A stretch of 64,000 nucleotides of DNA from Chryseobacterium sp. OSA05B (GCF_019970065.1 NZ_JAHXYH010000001.1:682001-746000), one strand, 5' to 3'. Positions 45,636 through 54,778 are shown, numbered from the stretch's first letter. Numbers and translations: made by a program. The notes: generated by a model from the letters alone, not told the origin.

Positions 45636-47477
45636 ATGGATATAAAAAGATCTTTATTACTGCTTTGTTCGTCTTACGGCAGCTTTCTTTTCGGACAGGA
45701 GAAGGCCCTTGACACTATTTATATTTTTGACAGCCAGATGAGCAAGGTGAAACTTTTTCATCCGGTTCGTACAATCACTCAAAAAGACATCGAGAAAAAC
45801 TCAACCAATCTTTCTGAACTTTTACGTTATCAATCTTCTATTTATATCAAAGAAAATGGCCGCGGTGCTGTTTCTTCGCCATCTTTCCGTGGAACTACTG
45901 CACAGCAGACCGCTTTTGTATGGAACGGAATCAACATCAATTCCAGTTTTTTAGGACAGGGAGATGTCAATAATATTCCACTGTTCGGATATGATCAGAT
46001 CGACGTCAAAGCCGGCGGCGGAAGTGTTGTTTACGGAAGCGGAGCTATAGGTGGGAGTATTCATTTAAACAATGTTTTAGATTTTAACAGAGGTTTTAAA
46101 GGTTCTGTTTTCTCAGAAGTGGCTTCTTTTGACACCTATAATAATTTTGCACAGGCTTCCTTCAGCAATGAAAAGTTAAGTGTTAAGGTTTCCGGAAGTT
46201 ATTTAACGAGTAAAAATGACTATAAAGTCCCTGAATTTGTAGTCGGAAGCACACCATTCGATAATATAAACGGAAAGTATTTTAATACTTCAGTCAACAT
46301 TGGGGTTTCCTATAAAATTGCTGATCATCAGACTCTTTCGTGGCAAAACCAGATCTTTGATGCTTCACAGCACTATCCTATTTTCGAGGAGAATGGCAAC
46401 AGAACAAAATATAATGCACAGACCTTAAGAAGTCTGATTGCATGGGATATCAAAAAAAGCGATCTTTCCAACAGCTTAAAAGTGGCTTACACAGAGGATA
46501 ATTTCCAGTATTTTTCAGATGTCAACCAGCCTAAAGCAAGTGGTGCAGAGGGAAAGAATTACATTTTTAAAAATGATTTTAATTATTTCATCACACCAAA
46601 GATTAATATCAATGCTATAGGAGAATTTCAGTTGAATAAAGGGGAAGGTTACAAATCCGGAATCGGAGTCATCAGCAGAAATGTGGGATCATTAGCTGGA
46701 TTGATAAGATATTTTGCGACTAAAGATCTTCGCTTTGAAGCCGGGATTAAAAAGGATTTTGTAGAAGATATCTCTTCTCCTCTTCTGTATTCTTTTTCAG
46801 GAAAATGGGATGCTACACCATGGTATCACGCCGGGATCAATTTTTCAAGGAACTTTAGATTCCCTTCATTTAATGATCTTTACTGGCAACCGGGAGGGAA
46901 TCTGGATTTACTTCCTGAAACCTCCACCAATATTGATATGAACCATGAGTTCAGCCTGGGAGATTTTAAAATTACATTAAGTCCTTACTATATGGACATC
47001 AAAAATCTTATTACCTGGCTTCCTACTTCTTTTGGATATTGGGCACCGGTAAATACGTACAGAGTTCAATCTTACGGTCTGGAGTCGCAAGCCACCTGGA
47101 ATAAAACATTCGGAAAGCATACTTTGAAGCTGGATGCGGGCTATACCTACACAAAATCTATTAATAAGGAGACTCAGATGCAGATGATGTATGTTCCGAC
47201 TCACAAGGCTGTCGGAAATATCGAGTATGGATATTCTTTCCTTAAGCTGTATGCTCAGGGGTTATTCAACGGGCTTACCTATACTGCTTCCGATGAACGG
47301 AAATCTACAGCTATTGATCCTTATTTCATTTTAAATACAGGAATCTCTGCAACAGTCTTCAAAAAATACACCGTAGGGTTTAAGGTGAACAACCTTACCA
47401 ACAAGATTTATCAGACGGTATCTCTCTATCCGATGCCGAAGAGAAATTACAGTGTTTATGCAACAATCAATTTTTAA
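45636..47477 (+). CDS. btuB: BtuB-like TonB-dependent cobalamin receptor
   Basis: A 613-residue TonB-dependent receptor of the BtuB size class. A signal peptide (SLLLLCSSYGSFLFGQ) precedes a TonB-box-like LDTIYIFDSQM, a plug domain (about 50-160: PSFRGTTAQQTAFVWNGINI, VYGSGAIGGSIHLNN) and a 22-strand barrel ending in RNYSVYATINF. The start is preceded by GGAGGAAAAG, an unusually clear ribosome-binding-site-like stretch for this organism. The cobalamin riboswitch upstream and the propeller lipoprotein 12 bases downstream fix the ligand as cobalamin or a related corrinoid with good confidence. Confidence 0.92.
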   Translation: MDIKRSLLLLCSSYGSFLFGQEKALDTIYIFDSQMSKVKLFHPVRTITQKDIEKNSTNLSELLRYQSSIYIKENGRGAVSSPSFRGTTAQQTAFVWNGININSSFLGQGDVNNIPLFGYDQIDVKAGGGSVVYGSGAIGGSIHLNNVLDFNRGFKGSVFSEVASFDTYNNFAQASFSNEKLSVKVSGSYLTSKNDYKVPEFVVGSTPFDNINGKYFNTSVNIGVSYKIADHQTLSWQNQIFDASQHYPIFEENGNRTKYNAQTLRSLIAWDIKKSDLSNSLKVAYTEDNFQYFSDVNQPKASGAEGKNYIFKNDFNYFITPKININAIGEFQLNKGEGYKSGIGVISRNVGSLAGLIRYFATKDLRFEAGIKKDFVEDISSPLLYSFSGKWDATPWYHAGINFSRNFRFPSFNDLYWQPGGNLDLLPETSTNIDMNHEFSLGDFKITLSPYYMDIKNLITWLPTSFGYWAPVNTYRVQSYGLESQATWNKTFGKHTLKLDAGYTYTKSINKETQMQMMYVPTHKAVGNIEYGYSFLKLYAQGLFNGLTYTASDERKSTAIDPYFILNTGISATVFKKYTVGFKVNNLTNKIYQTVSLYPMPKRNYSVYATINF

Positions 47478-47489
47478 ACTTAAAATATT

Positions 47490-48530
47490 ATGAAACTGAA
47501 CAAACTTCTACATTTTCTTTTTGCTTTTACGCTTCTTTTAGGCATCGTGTCTTGTAGCAATGATAATAATGACGAACAGGAAGTATTCTATGGCAACGGT
47601 TTTTTAATCGCCAATGAAGGTACCTACGGAAAACCTGAAGGAGACGTCACTTTTGTAAGTGCAGACCTAAACTTTAAACAGGATAATCTTTTCGCACTTA
47701 ACAACGGCGCACTATTGGGCGATGTTTTACAAATGATCGCTTTCAAAGGTGAAAACGCTTATCTGCTATTGAATAATTCCAACAGAATCCAGATCGTAAA
47801 CCGTTTTAACTTTAAAGCCACAGGTGAAATTAAAGCTGAACTTAATAGTCCCCGCTACATGGCTTTTGCAAACAACAATATCTATGTAACGAATGATAAA
47901 TTCAACGGCGATAAGTTTGTAAGTATTTATAAAGCTTCGGACCTTTCTTTCATCAAAAAAATTACTTTCACCGATGCTGTTGAGAGAGTAGTGGAAGCAG
48001 GAAATAACATCTTTGTACAGAATGCATCATTCGGTTTTGGGAATAAGATTACTTATATCAATACTTCTTCCAACGACATACAGTCCACCATCACATTACC
48101 GAACGGAAACATCAATAAAATTATTTCCAATAATCAGAATGTGTATGCTATTGCCGGTGGAACGACAGATTCTTATATCTATCAGATCTCCAGTACAGGT
48201 AGTATTACAAAAACAACTACTTTGACCGGTATCGCGAATGCTAAAAATCTTGAGATTTCGAATGGTAAGTTTTATTTTTCTTCGGATAAAAAAGTGTACA
48301 CAATGGATATGAGTGCTACTACAGTACCTACAGCACCATTATTTACAGTAGCTAACAGTGTTGATAATTACTCTGCTTTATACGGATTCAGCGTGATCAA
48401 TGACAAAATTTTCACTTCGGATTCCAATGGATTTACCCAGGCCAGCAAAATTGTGGTTTATTCCACTACAGGATCTGTTATCAGAACATTTACTTCAGGT
48501 ATAGGTTCAAATTCAGTTTACGCAAACTAA
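47490..48530 (+). CDS. BtuG-like beta-propeller surface lipoprotein
   Basis: A 346-residue lipoprotein (signal peptide ending LLGIVSC) with propeller-type repeats: GNGFLIANEGTYGKPEGDV, NNSNRIQIVNRFNFKATGEI, NNNIYVTNDKFNGDKFVSIY and NNQNVYAIAGGTTDSYIYQI. This is the DUF5074/YncE-like fold of BtuG, the surface lipoprotein known in Bacteroides to capture cobalamin with very high affinity and pass it to BtuB. Its place right after the btuB-like gene under a cobalamin riboswitch supports the same role here. A strong terminator closes the operon. Confidence 0.85.
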   Translation: MKLNKLLHFLFAFTLLLGIVSCSNDNNDEQEVFYGNGFLIANEGTYGKPEGDVTFVSADLNFKQDNLFALNNGALLGDVLQMIAFKGENAYLLLNNSNRIQIVNRFNFKATGEIKAELNSPRYMAFANNNIYVTNDKFNGDKFVSIYKASDLSFIKKITFTDAVERVVEAGNNIFVQNASFGFGNKITYINTSSNDIQSTITLPNGNINKIISNNQNVYAIAGGTTDSYIYQISSTGSITKTTTLTGIANAKNLEISNGKFYFSSDKKVYTMDMSATTVPTAPLFTVANSVDNYSALYGFSVINDKIFTSDSNGFTQASKIVVYSTTGSVIRTFTSGIGSNSVYAN

Positions 48531-48590
48531 GATATTAATACTTCGGTATTATCTATAAATTTTTATTTTTTTTCATCATTTGTGTTTTTT

Positions 48591-48630
48591 ATCAGGCCGC
48601 TTCTTTGAAGCGGCCTGATTTTGTTTTTAC
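48591..48630 (+). terminator. Terminator of the cobalamin-uptake operon
   Basis: Perfect 13-base stem ATCAGGCCGCTTC / GAAGCGGCCTGAT with a three-base loop, followed by TTTTGTTTTT. Confidence 0.92.
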
Positions 48631-48639
48631 AATGTATAA

Positions 48640-48674
48640 AAATCTTCGGCGGGACAAAGTCCCGCCGAAGATTT
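48640..48674. repeat. Perfect 16-base hairpin (possible minus-strand terminator)
   Basis: AAATCTTCGGCGGGAC and GTCCCGCCGAAGATTT are perfect inverted repeats around AAA. It lies 16 bases beyond the minus-strand CCA-enzyme stop codon; the T run on that side is short (TTTTTATAC-like), so it may be a terminator or a palindromic repeat unit. Confidence 0.8.
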
Positions 48675-48690
48675 CTTATTTAATTTTAAC

Positions 48691-50112
48691 TTAATTGTAT
48701 TTTAATCCCAGCTTTTCCGCCTCAGCGATCACAAACTTTTCAGCTTCTTCCTTATCATTAAGGATCTCACCTTCAAGAATGGCTTCTTTTACTTTCTCTT
48801 TCAGGATTCCGATCTCTTTTCCGGGCTTAAGATTAAACATCTGCATGATTTCTTCTCCGGTAATGGGTGGCTGGAAATTACGTACCTGGTCTTTCTCCTC
48901 CACTTCCTTAATCTTCACCGCAACATATTCGAAATTCTTTTTGAATCGTTCCTGTTTTTTGGAGTTTTTAGTGGTAATATCTGCTTTACACAGTGTGAAA
49001 AGATCTTCCAGGTTTTCTCCGGCATCAAATAAAAGCCTTCTCAGTGCGGAGTCTGAAGCATCATCGGTGATCAGGGCAATCGGACGTGAGGAAAGCTTGA
49101 CCATTTTCTGAACATATTTCATGTCACTTCCCAGCGGCTGTTTCAGTCTGTGAAAAAGGGTTTTTACCATTTTTGAGCCTAAAAACTCATGTCCATGGAA
49201 AGTCCATCCCGTTCCTTCCAAGAATTTTTTGGTTGGCGCTTTTCCTATATCATGCAGCAATGCCGACCAACGCAGCCAAAGGTTGTCTGTATTTTCAGAA
49301 ATATTGTCTACAACCTCCAACGTGTGGTAAAAATTATCTTTGTGAGTCTGTCCTTCTACTTCTTCCACTCCCTTCAGCTCGATCAGCTCAGGGATGATAA
49401 GTTTCAGAAGACCTGTTGCTTCCATTAACCCCAGTCCGATGGATGGTTTTTTAGACATCATGATTTTGTTGAATTCCACCATAATTCTTTCCATAGAAAC
49501 GATCTTAATCCTTTCTGCTTCCTGCTTAATAGCGTTAAGAGATTTCTCTTCGATGACAAAATTCAAGGTAGATGCAAAACGAACCGCTCTCATCATCCTC
49601 AACGGATCATCAGAATAGGTTTGGGTCGGTTCTAAAGGTGTTCTCAAAATACCTTTTTCAAGATCTTCAACCCCATTGAAAGGGTCTATAAGCTCACCGA
49701 AATTAGCTTTATTTAAAGAAATCGCCATTGCATTGATCGTAAAATCTCTTCTCTTCTGATCGTCTTCCAGTGTACCGCCTTCCACTTCAGGCTTGCGGCT
49801 GTTCTCGGTATAACTTTCTTTTCTGGCGCCTACAAATTCCAGCTCAAGATCTTTATATTTGATCATGGCCGTTCCGTAGGTTTTAAAAACAGAAACTTTT
49901 AACTTGGGGTCAATATCTTTTGCTACAGTTTGTGCAAGCTCAATCCCGCTTTGTTCCGTTACAAAATCAATATCCGTAGAGGCAGTTCTCTTCATCAAAA
50001 GATCACGTACATAACCACCGACGATATATACGGACTGATTATTTTTTTCCGCAGCATCAGCAATGATTTTGAATAGTTTTAAGTTTTTATTTTGGGTAAG
50101 ATTAATTTTCAT
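48691..50112 (-). CDS. CCA tRNA nucleotidyltransferase with HD domain
   Basis: A 473-residue class II tRNA nucleotidyltransferase/poly(A) polymerase-like enzyme that adds or repairs the tRNA CCA end. The nucleotidyltransferase motif is IVGGYVRDLLMKRTASTDID (residues about 29-50), followed by RRDFTINAMAI and DDPLRMMRAVRFAS. An HD phosphohydrolase domain is in the C-terminal half (LLHDIGKAPTKKF). The length is usual for bacterial Cca with HD domain. The NTF2-like gene is 44 bases upstream. Confidence 0.93.
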   Translation of the reverse strand: MKINLTQNKNLKLFKIIADAAEKNNQSVYIVGGYVRDLLMKRTASTDIDFVTEQSGIELAQTVAKDIDPKLKVSVFKTYGTAMIKYKDLELEFVGARKESYTENSRKPEVEGGTLEDDQKRRDFTINAMAISLNKANFGELIDPFNGVEDLEKGILRTPLEPTQTYSDDPLRMMRAVRFASTLNFVIEEKSLNAIKQEAERIKIVSMERIMVEFNKIMMSKKPSIGLGLMEATGLLKLIIPELIELKGVEEVEGQTHKDNFYHTLEVVDNISENTDNLWLRWSALLHDIGKAPTKKFLEGTGWTFHGHEFLGSKMVKTLFHRLKQPLGSDMKYVQKMVKLSSRPIALITDDASDSALRRLLFDAGENLEDLFTLCKADITTKNSKKQERFKKNFEYVAVKIKEVEEKDQVRNFQPPITGEEIMQMFNLKPGKEIGILKEKVKEAILEGEILNDKEEAEKFVIAEAEKLGLKYN

Positions 50113-50156
50113 CGTAATAAATAGATCGTCTTTTTTCTGTCAATGTATCTTTTCCA

Positions 50157-50501
50157 TTAATCATAATGGGCATACATTTTATTAATTTTTCCTTCATCGT
50201 CAAAAAACATGATTTCCACAGCATGTTTATCCATTATGGAGGTATAAAACAAAGCCACCGAATTCACACCTGCTGTTGATCTGATCAGTTCGAAATGCAG
50301 GTCCGGGAATTGAGCCAGTGCTTTTTCCCAATAATCACGGACAGCTGTTTTTCCCTTTAATGTGCTTTCTTTTCCTCCTGTTGCCAACGAAATCATGGGC
50401 GTTGTCACTTCAATATCTTCTGCATAATGGGACAGTATATCCTCAAGATCATGAGAATTCCAGGCACGGATCCATTCTTCAGCAAACTTTTGGTGGTTCA
50501 T
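50157..50501 (-). CDS. SnoaL/NTF2-like protein
   Basis: A 114-residue protein of the SnoaL-like NTF2 fold: helix AEEWIRAWNSHDLEDILSHY, strands around EDIEVTTPMI and the closing FFDDEGKINKMYAHYD. No signal peptide. Proteins of this type range from small isomerases to binding proteins; the active-site residues cannot be assigned. It is loosely placed between the TsaC-like and CCA-enzyme genes. Confidence 0.82.
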   Translation of the reverse strand: MNHQKFAEEWIRAWNSHDLEDILSHYAEDIEVTTPMISLATGGKESTLKGKTAVRDYWEKALAQFPDLHFELIRSTAGVNSVALFYTSIMDKHAVEIMFFDDEGKINKMYAHYD

Positions 50502-50606
50502 GGCAGTCTTTTATCAGTTGAAGAATGCAAAGATAGAAATTAAAAAAAAGAAATCCTGCCGATATACATGGACAAGATTTTAAAATGAAGGAATTATTAT
50601 AGAATT

Positions 50607-51155
50607 TTATTCACGAAGAACCTTAATTCTATTATCACTCCATACCTTAATCACTGAAGATCCTGAATATTTCGAAACTTTATCTCTGTCTTCCTCTACC
50701 GCATAATCTACCAGCTTAATCATTTCCGGAGAAATATCCGAAAACTTCAACGGGCTTTTTTCACCGCTGAAATTGGCGGAAGTAGAAACCAAAGGTCTGT
50801 TTAGCTTGGTGATCAGTTTTTTACAGAAATCAGTTTTTATCAGTCTGATACCAATGCTTCCGTCTTCAGCAAGCAGTTCTTTCGGAAGTCCGCGGGGATT
50901 TTCATAAACAATCGTAACCGGTTTTTCGCTAAGGTCAATGATTTCCCATGCCATTTCCGGGACATCCACCAAATCCTGAAGCCTCTTTTGAGACTCTACC
51001 AGAATGATCATCGATTTATTTTTTTCTCTTTTTTTGATGTCAAAAATTTTATTGACCGCTTCTATATTGGTAGCATCACATCCTATTCCCCAGATGGTAT
51101 CTGTAGGATAAAGAATGGTTCCGCCTGATTTGAGTATTTCAACAATATTTTCCAT
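50607..51155 (-). CDS. L-threonylcarbamoyladenylate synthase (TsaC/Sua5/YciO family)
   Basis: A 182-residue YrdC-domain protein. TsaC/Sua5 enzymes make threonylcarbamoyl-AMP for the t6A37 modification of ANN-decoding tRNAs. Motifs: GGTILYPTDTIWGIGCDATN near the start, the basic stretch KKREKNKSMIILVES, and STSANFSGEKSP, which carries the SxN triad residues. The short length (no Sua5 C-terminal domain) fits TsaC or YciO. Essential in most bacteria if it is the only copy. Confidence 0.9.
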   Translation of the reverse strand: MENIVEILKSGGTILYPTDTIWGIGCDATNIEAVNKIFDIKKREKNKSMIILVESQKRLQDLVDVPEMAWEIIDLSEKPVTIVYENPRGLPKELLAEDGSIGIRLIKTDFCKKLITKLNRPLVSTSANFSGEKSPLKFSDISPEMIKLVDYAVEEDRDKVSKYSGSSVIKVWSDNRIKVLRE

Positions 51156-51255
51156 AATTTAAAAGAGTATTAAACCCGTGGATAAAGGTAAAAAAACGGG
51201 AAGGTTCAGCCAAGAAATATGGGATAAATGTTTGGTTTGGGTGAATTTTTTAGAT

Positions 51256-51308
51256 TTCGGCTAAAGCCAGAATCAATTTATCTTTTTTATTAAATGGGCT
51301 AAAGCAAA
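51256..51308. repeat. GGCTAAAGCC repeat unit, left of the 195-aa gene
   Basis: CGGCTAAAGCC (51258-51268) and GGGCTAAAGC (51296-51305) separated by an AT-rich stretch with TTATCTTTTTTATTAAA. Same family as 9694-9755. Confidence 0.7.
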
Positions 51309-51330
51309 TTTCTATAGAATCTTTTTTTCA

Positions 51331-51918
51331 TTACAATTCATTAAAAAATGCACTGAAATAGCTTTTTTTAGTTTCGACTTTGGTTTGATTCAAGATTTTC
51401 GTGAATTCTCTTTTTTCAAAATGTTGAGAAAACAATACAGGAAAATTGCCTTTTGCTCCTTCTTTTATTAATGTGTATAAAATTTCGTTGTCTTTAAAAA
51501 ATACCAGTGTAGTTCGTTCATATAATTTTAAGCTAAAACCATCAGTAGGTTCATTAAGTAGTATGAGGTTGCCGGACCATTTTGAAATCCTGAAATTGTA
51601 TTTTTTCCCATATTCAATAATTCTCTTTTTGGCTTCTTCTTTATGGATACTAAATTTTATTTTTTTTAATTTTTTCTCTGAAAACTTACAATATAAAACA
51701 TATAAACAAAATGCAATTACACCAGTCAGGATAATATATTCAAATCTATTTTTTGAAAACGACTCTAATTCTGAAAAGCAAACGATCATTTCAAACATCA
51801 ATACTATGAATAAAAAATAAACCAAAAATGTATCTAATCTTTCATTCCAGCTTTCTTCAAAAACCAGTTTTTTTGATTCAATGCTTTTATTGATGTCTAA
51901 ATTTTTTAATGTCCTCAT
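51331..51918 (-). CDS. Hypothetical membrane protein, 195 aa
   Basis: A 195-residue protein with two adjacent membrane helices (about 30-48 and 60-80) followed by a basic cytoplasmic domain with PH-like beta strands (NFRISKWSGNLILLNEP, FSLKLYERTTLVFFKDNEI). I do not recognise the family. The local sequence is more AT-rich than its neighbours, and a repeat of the GGGCTAAAGCCC family lies on each side, so the gene may be a recent or mobile insertion. It has no obvious operon partner. Confidence 0.65.
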   Translation of the reverse strand: MRTLKNLDINKSIESKKLVFEESWNERLDTFLVYFLFIVLMFEMIVCFSELESFSKNRFEYIILTGVIAFCLYVLYCKFSEKKLKKIKFSIHKEEAKKRIIEYGKKYNFRISKWSGNLILLNEPTDGFSLKLYERTTLVFFKDNEILYTLIKEGAKGNFPVLFSQHFEKREFTKILNQTKVETKKSYFSAFFNEL

Positions 51919-51959
51919 TGCGATTCGTCTAAAATCTTGTTTGAACTTTCTATCATTGA

Positions 51960-51990
51960 AAAACGGGCTAAAGCCCGTTCCTATCCAATA
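51960..51990. repeat. GGGCTAAAGCCC repeat unit, right of the 195-aa gene
   Basis: AACGGGCTAAAGCCCGTT (51962-51979) is a perfect palindrome followed by CCTATCCAAT. Confidence 0.8.
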
Positions 51991-52073
51991 TTTTTTATGT
52001 TACAGTTCATTAAAGCGTAGAGAAGTTCTCCCTGTATCCACCATCTTGGCTCTTGGCTCTTGGTTCTACAAAC

Positions 52074-52580
52074 CTATTTCACCCCCGGCAAATACCTCTC
52101 TTTAATAATGCCTAAATGATGATAATTGTGTCCCACGATCAGTTTCCCGATTGTTTCCACAGCCAGTTTATTGCCGTTGGCGATACCTGTATTATTTAAA
52201 ACACCGGGTTCAAGGGTTTCAATAAGGATTTGTGAAGACTTTCTTACAAGTTTATATTCTTCCAACAAGGATTCTAATGATCTGTCATTGGCAAAAGAGG
52301 CCGCAGCATATTCTTCTTCATCAAAACCTGGCAATTGGGCCTTATCTCCTCTTGCAAAGGCCAGAATTCTGTATTGGAATATTCTTTCGGTATCAGACAG
52401 GTGGAGTAAAAGTTCTTTCAGCGTCCATTTTCCGTCTGCGTAGGCAAAAAGAGACTGTCCTTCTGTAAGAGCTGCGTATATTTCTACTGTTTTTTCTCCT
52501 GATATTTTTAATTCTCCGATCCAGTCCTCTGAAGGGATCTGATCCAGATATCTTTGTACGTATTTTTGAAAATCAGACAT
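52074..52580 (-). CDS. DinB-family protein
   Basis: A 168-residue four-helix-bundle protein of the DinB/YfiT type. The putative metal His residues are in ELLLHLSDTERIF (helix 2) and GHNYHHLGIIKERYL (C-terminal helix), which fit the three-His DinB site. Members are metal-dependent transferases or hydrolases, often acting on thiols; the substrate is unknown. Separated from the upstream GNAT gene by a word-repeat spacer. Confidence 0.88.
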   Translation of the reverse strand: MSDFQKYVQRYLDQIPSEDWIGELKISGEKTVEIYAALTEGQSLFAYADGKWTLKELLLHLSDTERIFQYRILAFARGDKAQLPGFDEEEYAAASFANDRSLESLLEEYKLVRKSSQILIETLEPGVLNNTGIANGNKLAVETIGKLIVGHNYHHLGIIKERYLPGVK

Positions 52581-52590
52581 GGGTTTTTGA

Positions 52591-52678
52591 GTTATAAGTT
52601 ATGAGTGATAAATGATAATTGATAAATAATGAATGATCTATACCATGAATTCACAATTGACCATTCACAATTGACCTT
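52591..52678. repeat. Intergenic word repeat
   Basis: GAGTTATAAGTTATGAGTGA and TGATAAATGATAATTGATAA followed by ATTCACAATTGACCATTCAC. The first part recurs at 62255-62303 and the second belongs to the family at 11158 and 45181. Confidence 0.65.
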
Positions 52679-52679
52679 T

Positions 52680-53132
52680 TCACTTCTCTTTGTTCGTCCA
52701 TTCGTAAAAATTCACAGAGTCATAGAGTTCAAAGCCGCAGGCGGGATACAACTGGTTTCCCACATCGTTGCTTTTTCCTGTTTCCAGGAGAACTCCACAG
52801 GCATTGGATGATCTGCACAATTCTTTTGCTTCTTCGATCAGTTCTTTGGAATAGCCTTTCCCTCTATAGTTCTCATTGACATAAAGGTCATTCAAAAGCC
52901 AGTATCGCTGCATTCTTGTGGATGAAAATATCGGATACAGCTGAACAAAGCCAGTCAGTCTACCCTCTTCTTCTGCCACAAAAATTTCGGAATCTTTGCT
53001 TTCTATTCTTTCTCTGAGAAAATGTTCAGCAGCAGGAATATCAGATTCTTTGTGATAAAAAATCCTGTATTGGTCGAATAATTCCGCCAACTGATTCACA
53101 TCTTCAAAGATTGCTTTTCTGGTATTTTTCAT
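52680..53132 (-). CDS. GNAT N-acetyltransferase
   Basis: A 150-residue GCN5-related acetyltransferase. The acetyl-CoA-binding motif A is LYVNENYRGKGYSKELIEEA and motif B follows as GVLLETGKSNDVGNQLYPAC. The start region RKAIFEDVNQLAELFDQYR is typical. The acceptor is unknown. The DUF4440-like gene lies 4 bases upstream, so the two are co-transcribed. Confidence 0.9.
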   Translation of the reverse strand: MKNTRKAIFEDVNQLAELFDQYRIFYHKESDIPAAEHFLRERIESKDSEIFVAEEEGRLTGFVQLYPIFSSTRMQRYWLLNDLYVNENYRGKGYSKELIEEAKELCRSSNACGVLLETGKSNDVGNQLYPACGFELYDSVNFYEWTNKEK

Positions 53133-53136
53133 ATGA

Positions 53137-53619
53137 TTATAAATGATGATCGTAGCTCAATACCCTTTTCATTTTCCACTGCTTATCTTCCTGAATCCAT
53201 AAAATGGTAAATTTGGCACGACTTCCCTGATTCCATTTTCCATTTGAAAGTTCGAAGAAATCATGTTCTCCTTCTTCTATGAAAGCGTACAGAACATTAT
53301 TATTGTATAAAGGATAGACTTTCATGCTGTTCGGCACAAGGTCACGCCTTACTTTGTTTCGGTTACCACAGATATTATTTTTAATGGAAGCGGTAAAAGC
53401 AGGCTCACCGGAAGTAATTCCTCCTTTATCATGATAAAACTCCAAGTCTTTGCTGACTATAGATTTATAATGAGAAAGATCACACTTATTAAATCCTATA
53501 TCAAATATCAGACTGTCCAGCTTTTTGGCCGTTTTATATAATTCATCGGTAGTTTTTACCTGTGAGTATACCATCTGACTGACAAAACTTAAGATCAAAA
53601 AAAATTGAATCTTTCTCAT
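53137..53619 (-). CDS. Exported DUF4440/NTF2-like protein
   Basis: A 160-residue exported protein (signal peptide FFLILSFVSQMVYSQ) with a cone-shaped NTF2/DUF4440-like pattern: ELYKTAKKLDSLIFDIGFNK, ISKDL-like VSKDLEFYHDKGGI, and closing FTILWIQEDKQWKMKRVLSY. No catalytic residues can be assigned. It precedes the GNAT gene by 4 bases. Confidence 0.8.
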   Translation of the reverse strand: MRKIQFFLILSFVSQMVYSQVKTTDELYKTAKKLDSLIFDIGFNKCDLSHYKSIVSKDLEFYHDKGGITSGEPAFTASIKNNICGNRNKVRRDLVPNSMKVYPLYNNNVLYAFIEEGEHDFFELSNGKWNQGSRAKFTILWIQEDKQWKMKRVLSYDHHL

Positions 53620-53638
53620 TATATTTTATTTTAAGGTG

Positions 53639-54778
53639 TTAAGAAAAAGCTTTCTCAAGATCTGCGATCAAATCTTCAGCATCTTCGATACCCACGCTTA
53701 AACGAACTAAGTCATCTGTAATACCAAGTTCCTCACGTTTATCGGCAGGAATGGAAGCGTGTGTCATCAATGCAGGGTGATTCGCTAAAGATTCTACTCC
53801 TCCTAAAGATTCAGCCAAAGTGAACACTCTTACTTTCTCAAGGAATTTTACAGCATCTTCTTTTTTACCGGATTTGAAAGTGAAGGAAACCATTCCTCCT
53901 GATTCTTTCATTTGAGATTTAGCAAGCTCGTACTGAGGGTGAGATTCCAGTCCCGGATAAATTACTTTATCCACTGCAGGATGCGTTTCAAGATATTTCG
54001 CTACAGCAAGTCCATTGTCAGAATGACGCTGCATTCTTAATGCCAATGTTTTGATTCCTCTTAAAACAAGATAAGAATCGTGAGGTCCTAAAATACCGCC
54101 GCTCGCAAACTGAATAAAGTGAAGTTTTTCTCCCAGTTCGGCATCTTTTGCGATCAGTGCTCCGGCGATAACATCTGAATGTCCGCCTAAATATTTTGTA
54201 GCCGAGTGCATCACGATATCTGCTCCCAAATCAATAGGTCTCTGGATATATGGTGTTGCAAAAGTATTGTCCACAGCAACCAGGATATCTTTTCCTTTTG
54301 CCATTTCCACTACTGCCTTGATATCTACCAGTTTCATCAGAGGATTGGTAGGGGTTTCTACCCAGATCAGTTTTGTTTTGTCCGTGATTACATCAGCAAT
54401 TTTCGAAACATCATCAAAATTCACGAAAGTAAATTTAAGCTGATATTTTTCGAAAAGTCTTGTAAACATTCTGTAAGTTCCTCCATAAAGGTCATCTACC
54501 GCTACTACCTCATCCCCGGGATTCAGTAATTTCAAAACACAGTCGATGGCAGCCAGTCCTGAACCGAAAGCAAGACCTCTCGCTCCGTTCTCAATGCTTG
54601 CCAAAGAGTCTTCCAATGCCTGTCTTGTAGGGTTGGCAGCTCTTGAATATTCATATCCGGAATGTACTCCCGGGCTTTTCTGTGCGAATGTAGAAGTTAA
54701 AAATACAGGAACATTGACAGATCCTGTTGCAGACTCATGATGCTGCCCTCCGTGAATTACTTTTGTATTAAAATTCAT
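53639..54778 (-). CDS. Cystathionine gamma-synthase/lyase family PLP enzyme
   Basis: A 379-residue PLP-dependent Cys/Met metabolism enzyme. Motifs: EYSRAANPTRQALEDSLASI, VDDLYGGTYRMFTRLFEKY, DNTFATPYIQRPIDLGADIV and the Schiff-base Lys in HSATKYLGGHSDVIAGAL; SLGGVESLANHPALMTHASI is the C-terminal signature. Whether it works as cystathionine gamma-synthase (methionine synthesis) or lyase (cysteine synthesis) cannot be settled by eye. It is followed by a DUF4440-like gene and preceded by a lipoprotein gene 14 bases away. Confidence 0.93.
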   Translation of the reverse strand: MNFNTKVIHGGQHHESATGSVNVPVFLTSTFAQKSPGVHSGYEYSRAANPTRQALEDSLASIENGARGLAFGSGLAAIDCVLKLLNPGDEVVAVDDLYGGTYRMFTRLFEKYQLKFTFVNFDDVSKIADVITDKTKLIWVETPTNPLMKLVDIKAVVEMAKGKDILVAVDNTFATPYIQRPIDLGADIVMHSATKYLGGHSDVIAGALIAKDAELGEKLHFIQFASGGILGPHDSYLVLRGIKTLALRMQRHSDNGLAVAKYLETHPAVDKVIYPGLESHPQYELAKSQMKESGGMVSFTFKSGKKEDAVKFLEKVRVFTLAESLGGVESLANHPALMTHASIPADKREELGITDDLVRLSVGIEDAEDLIADLEKAFS

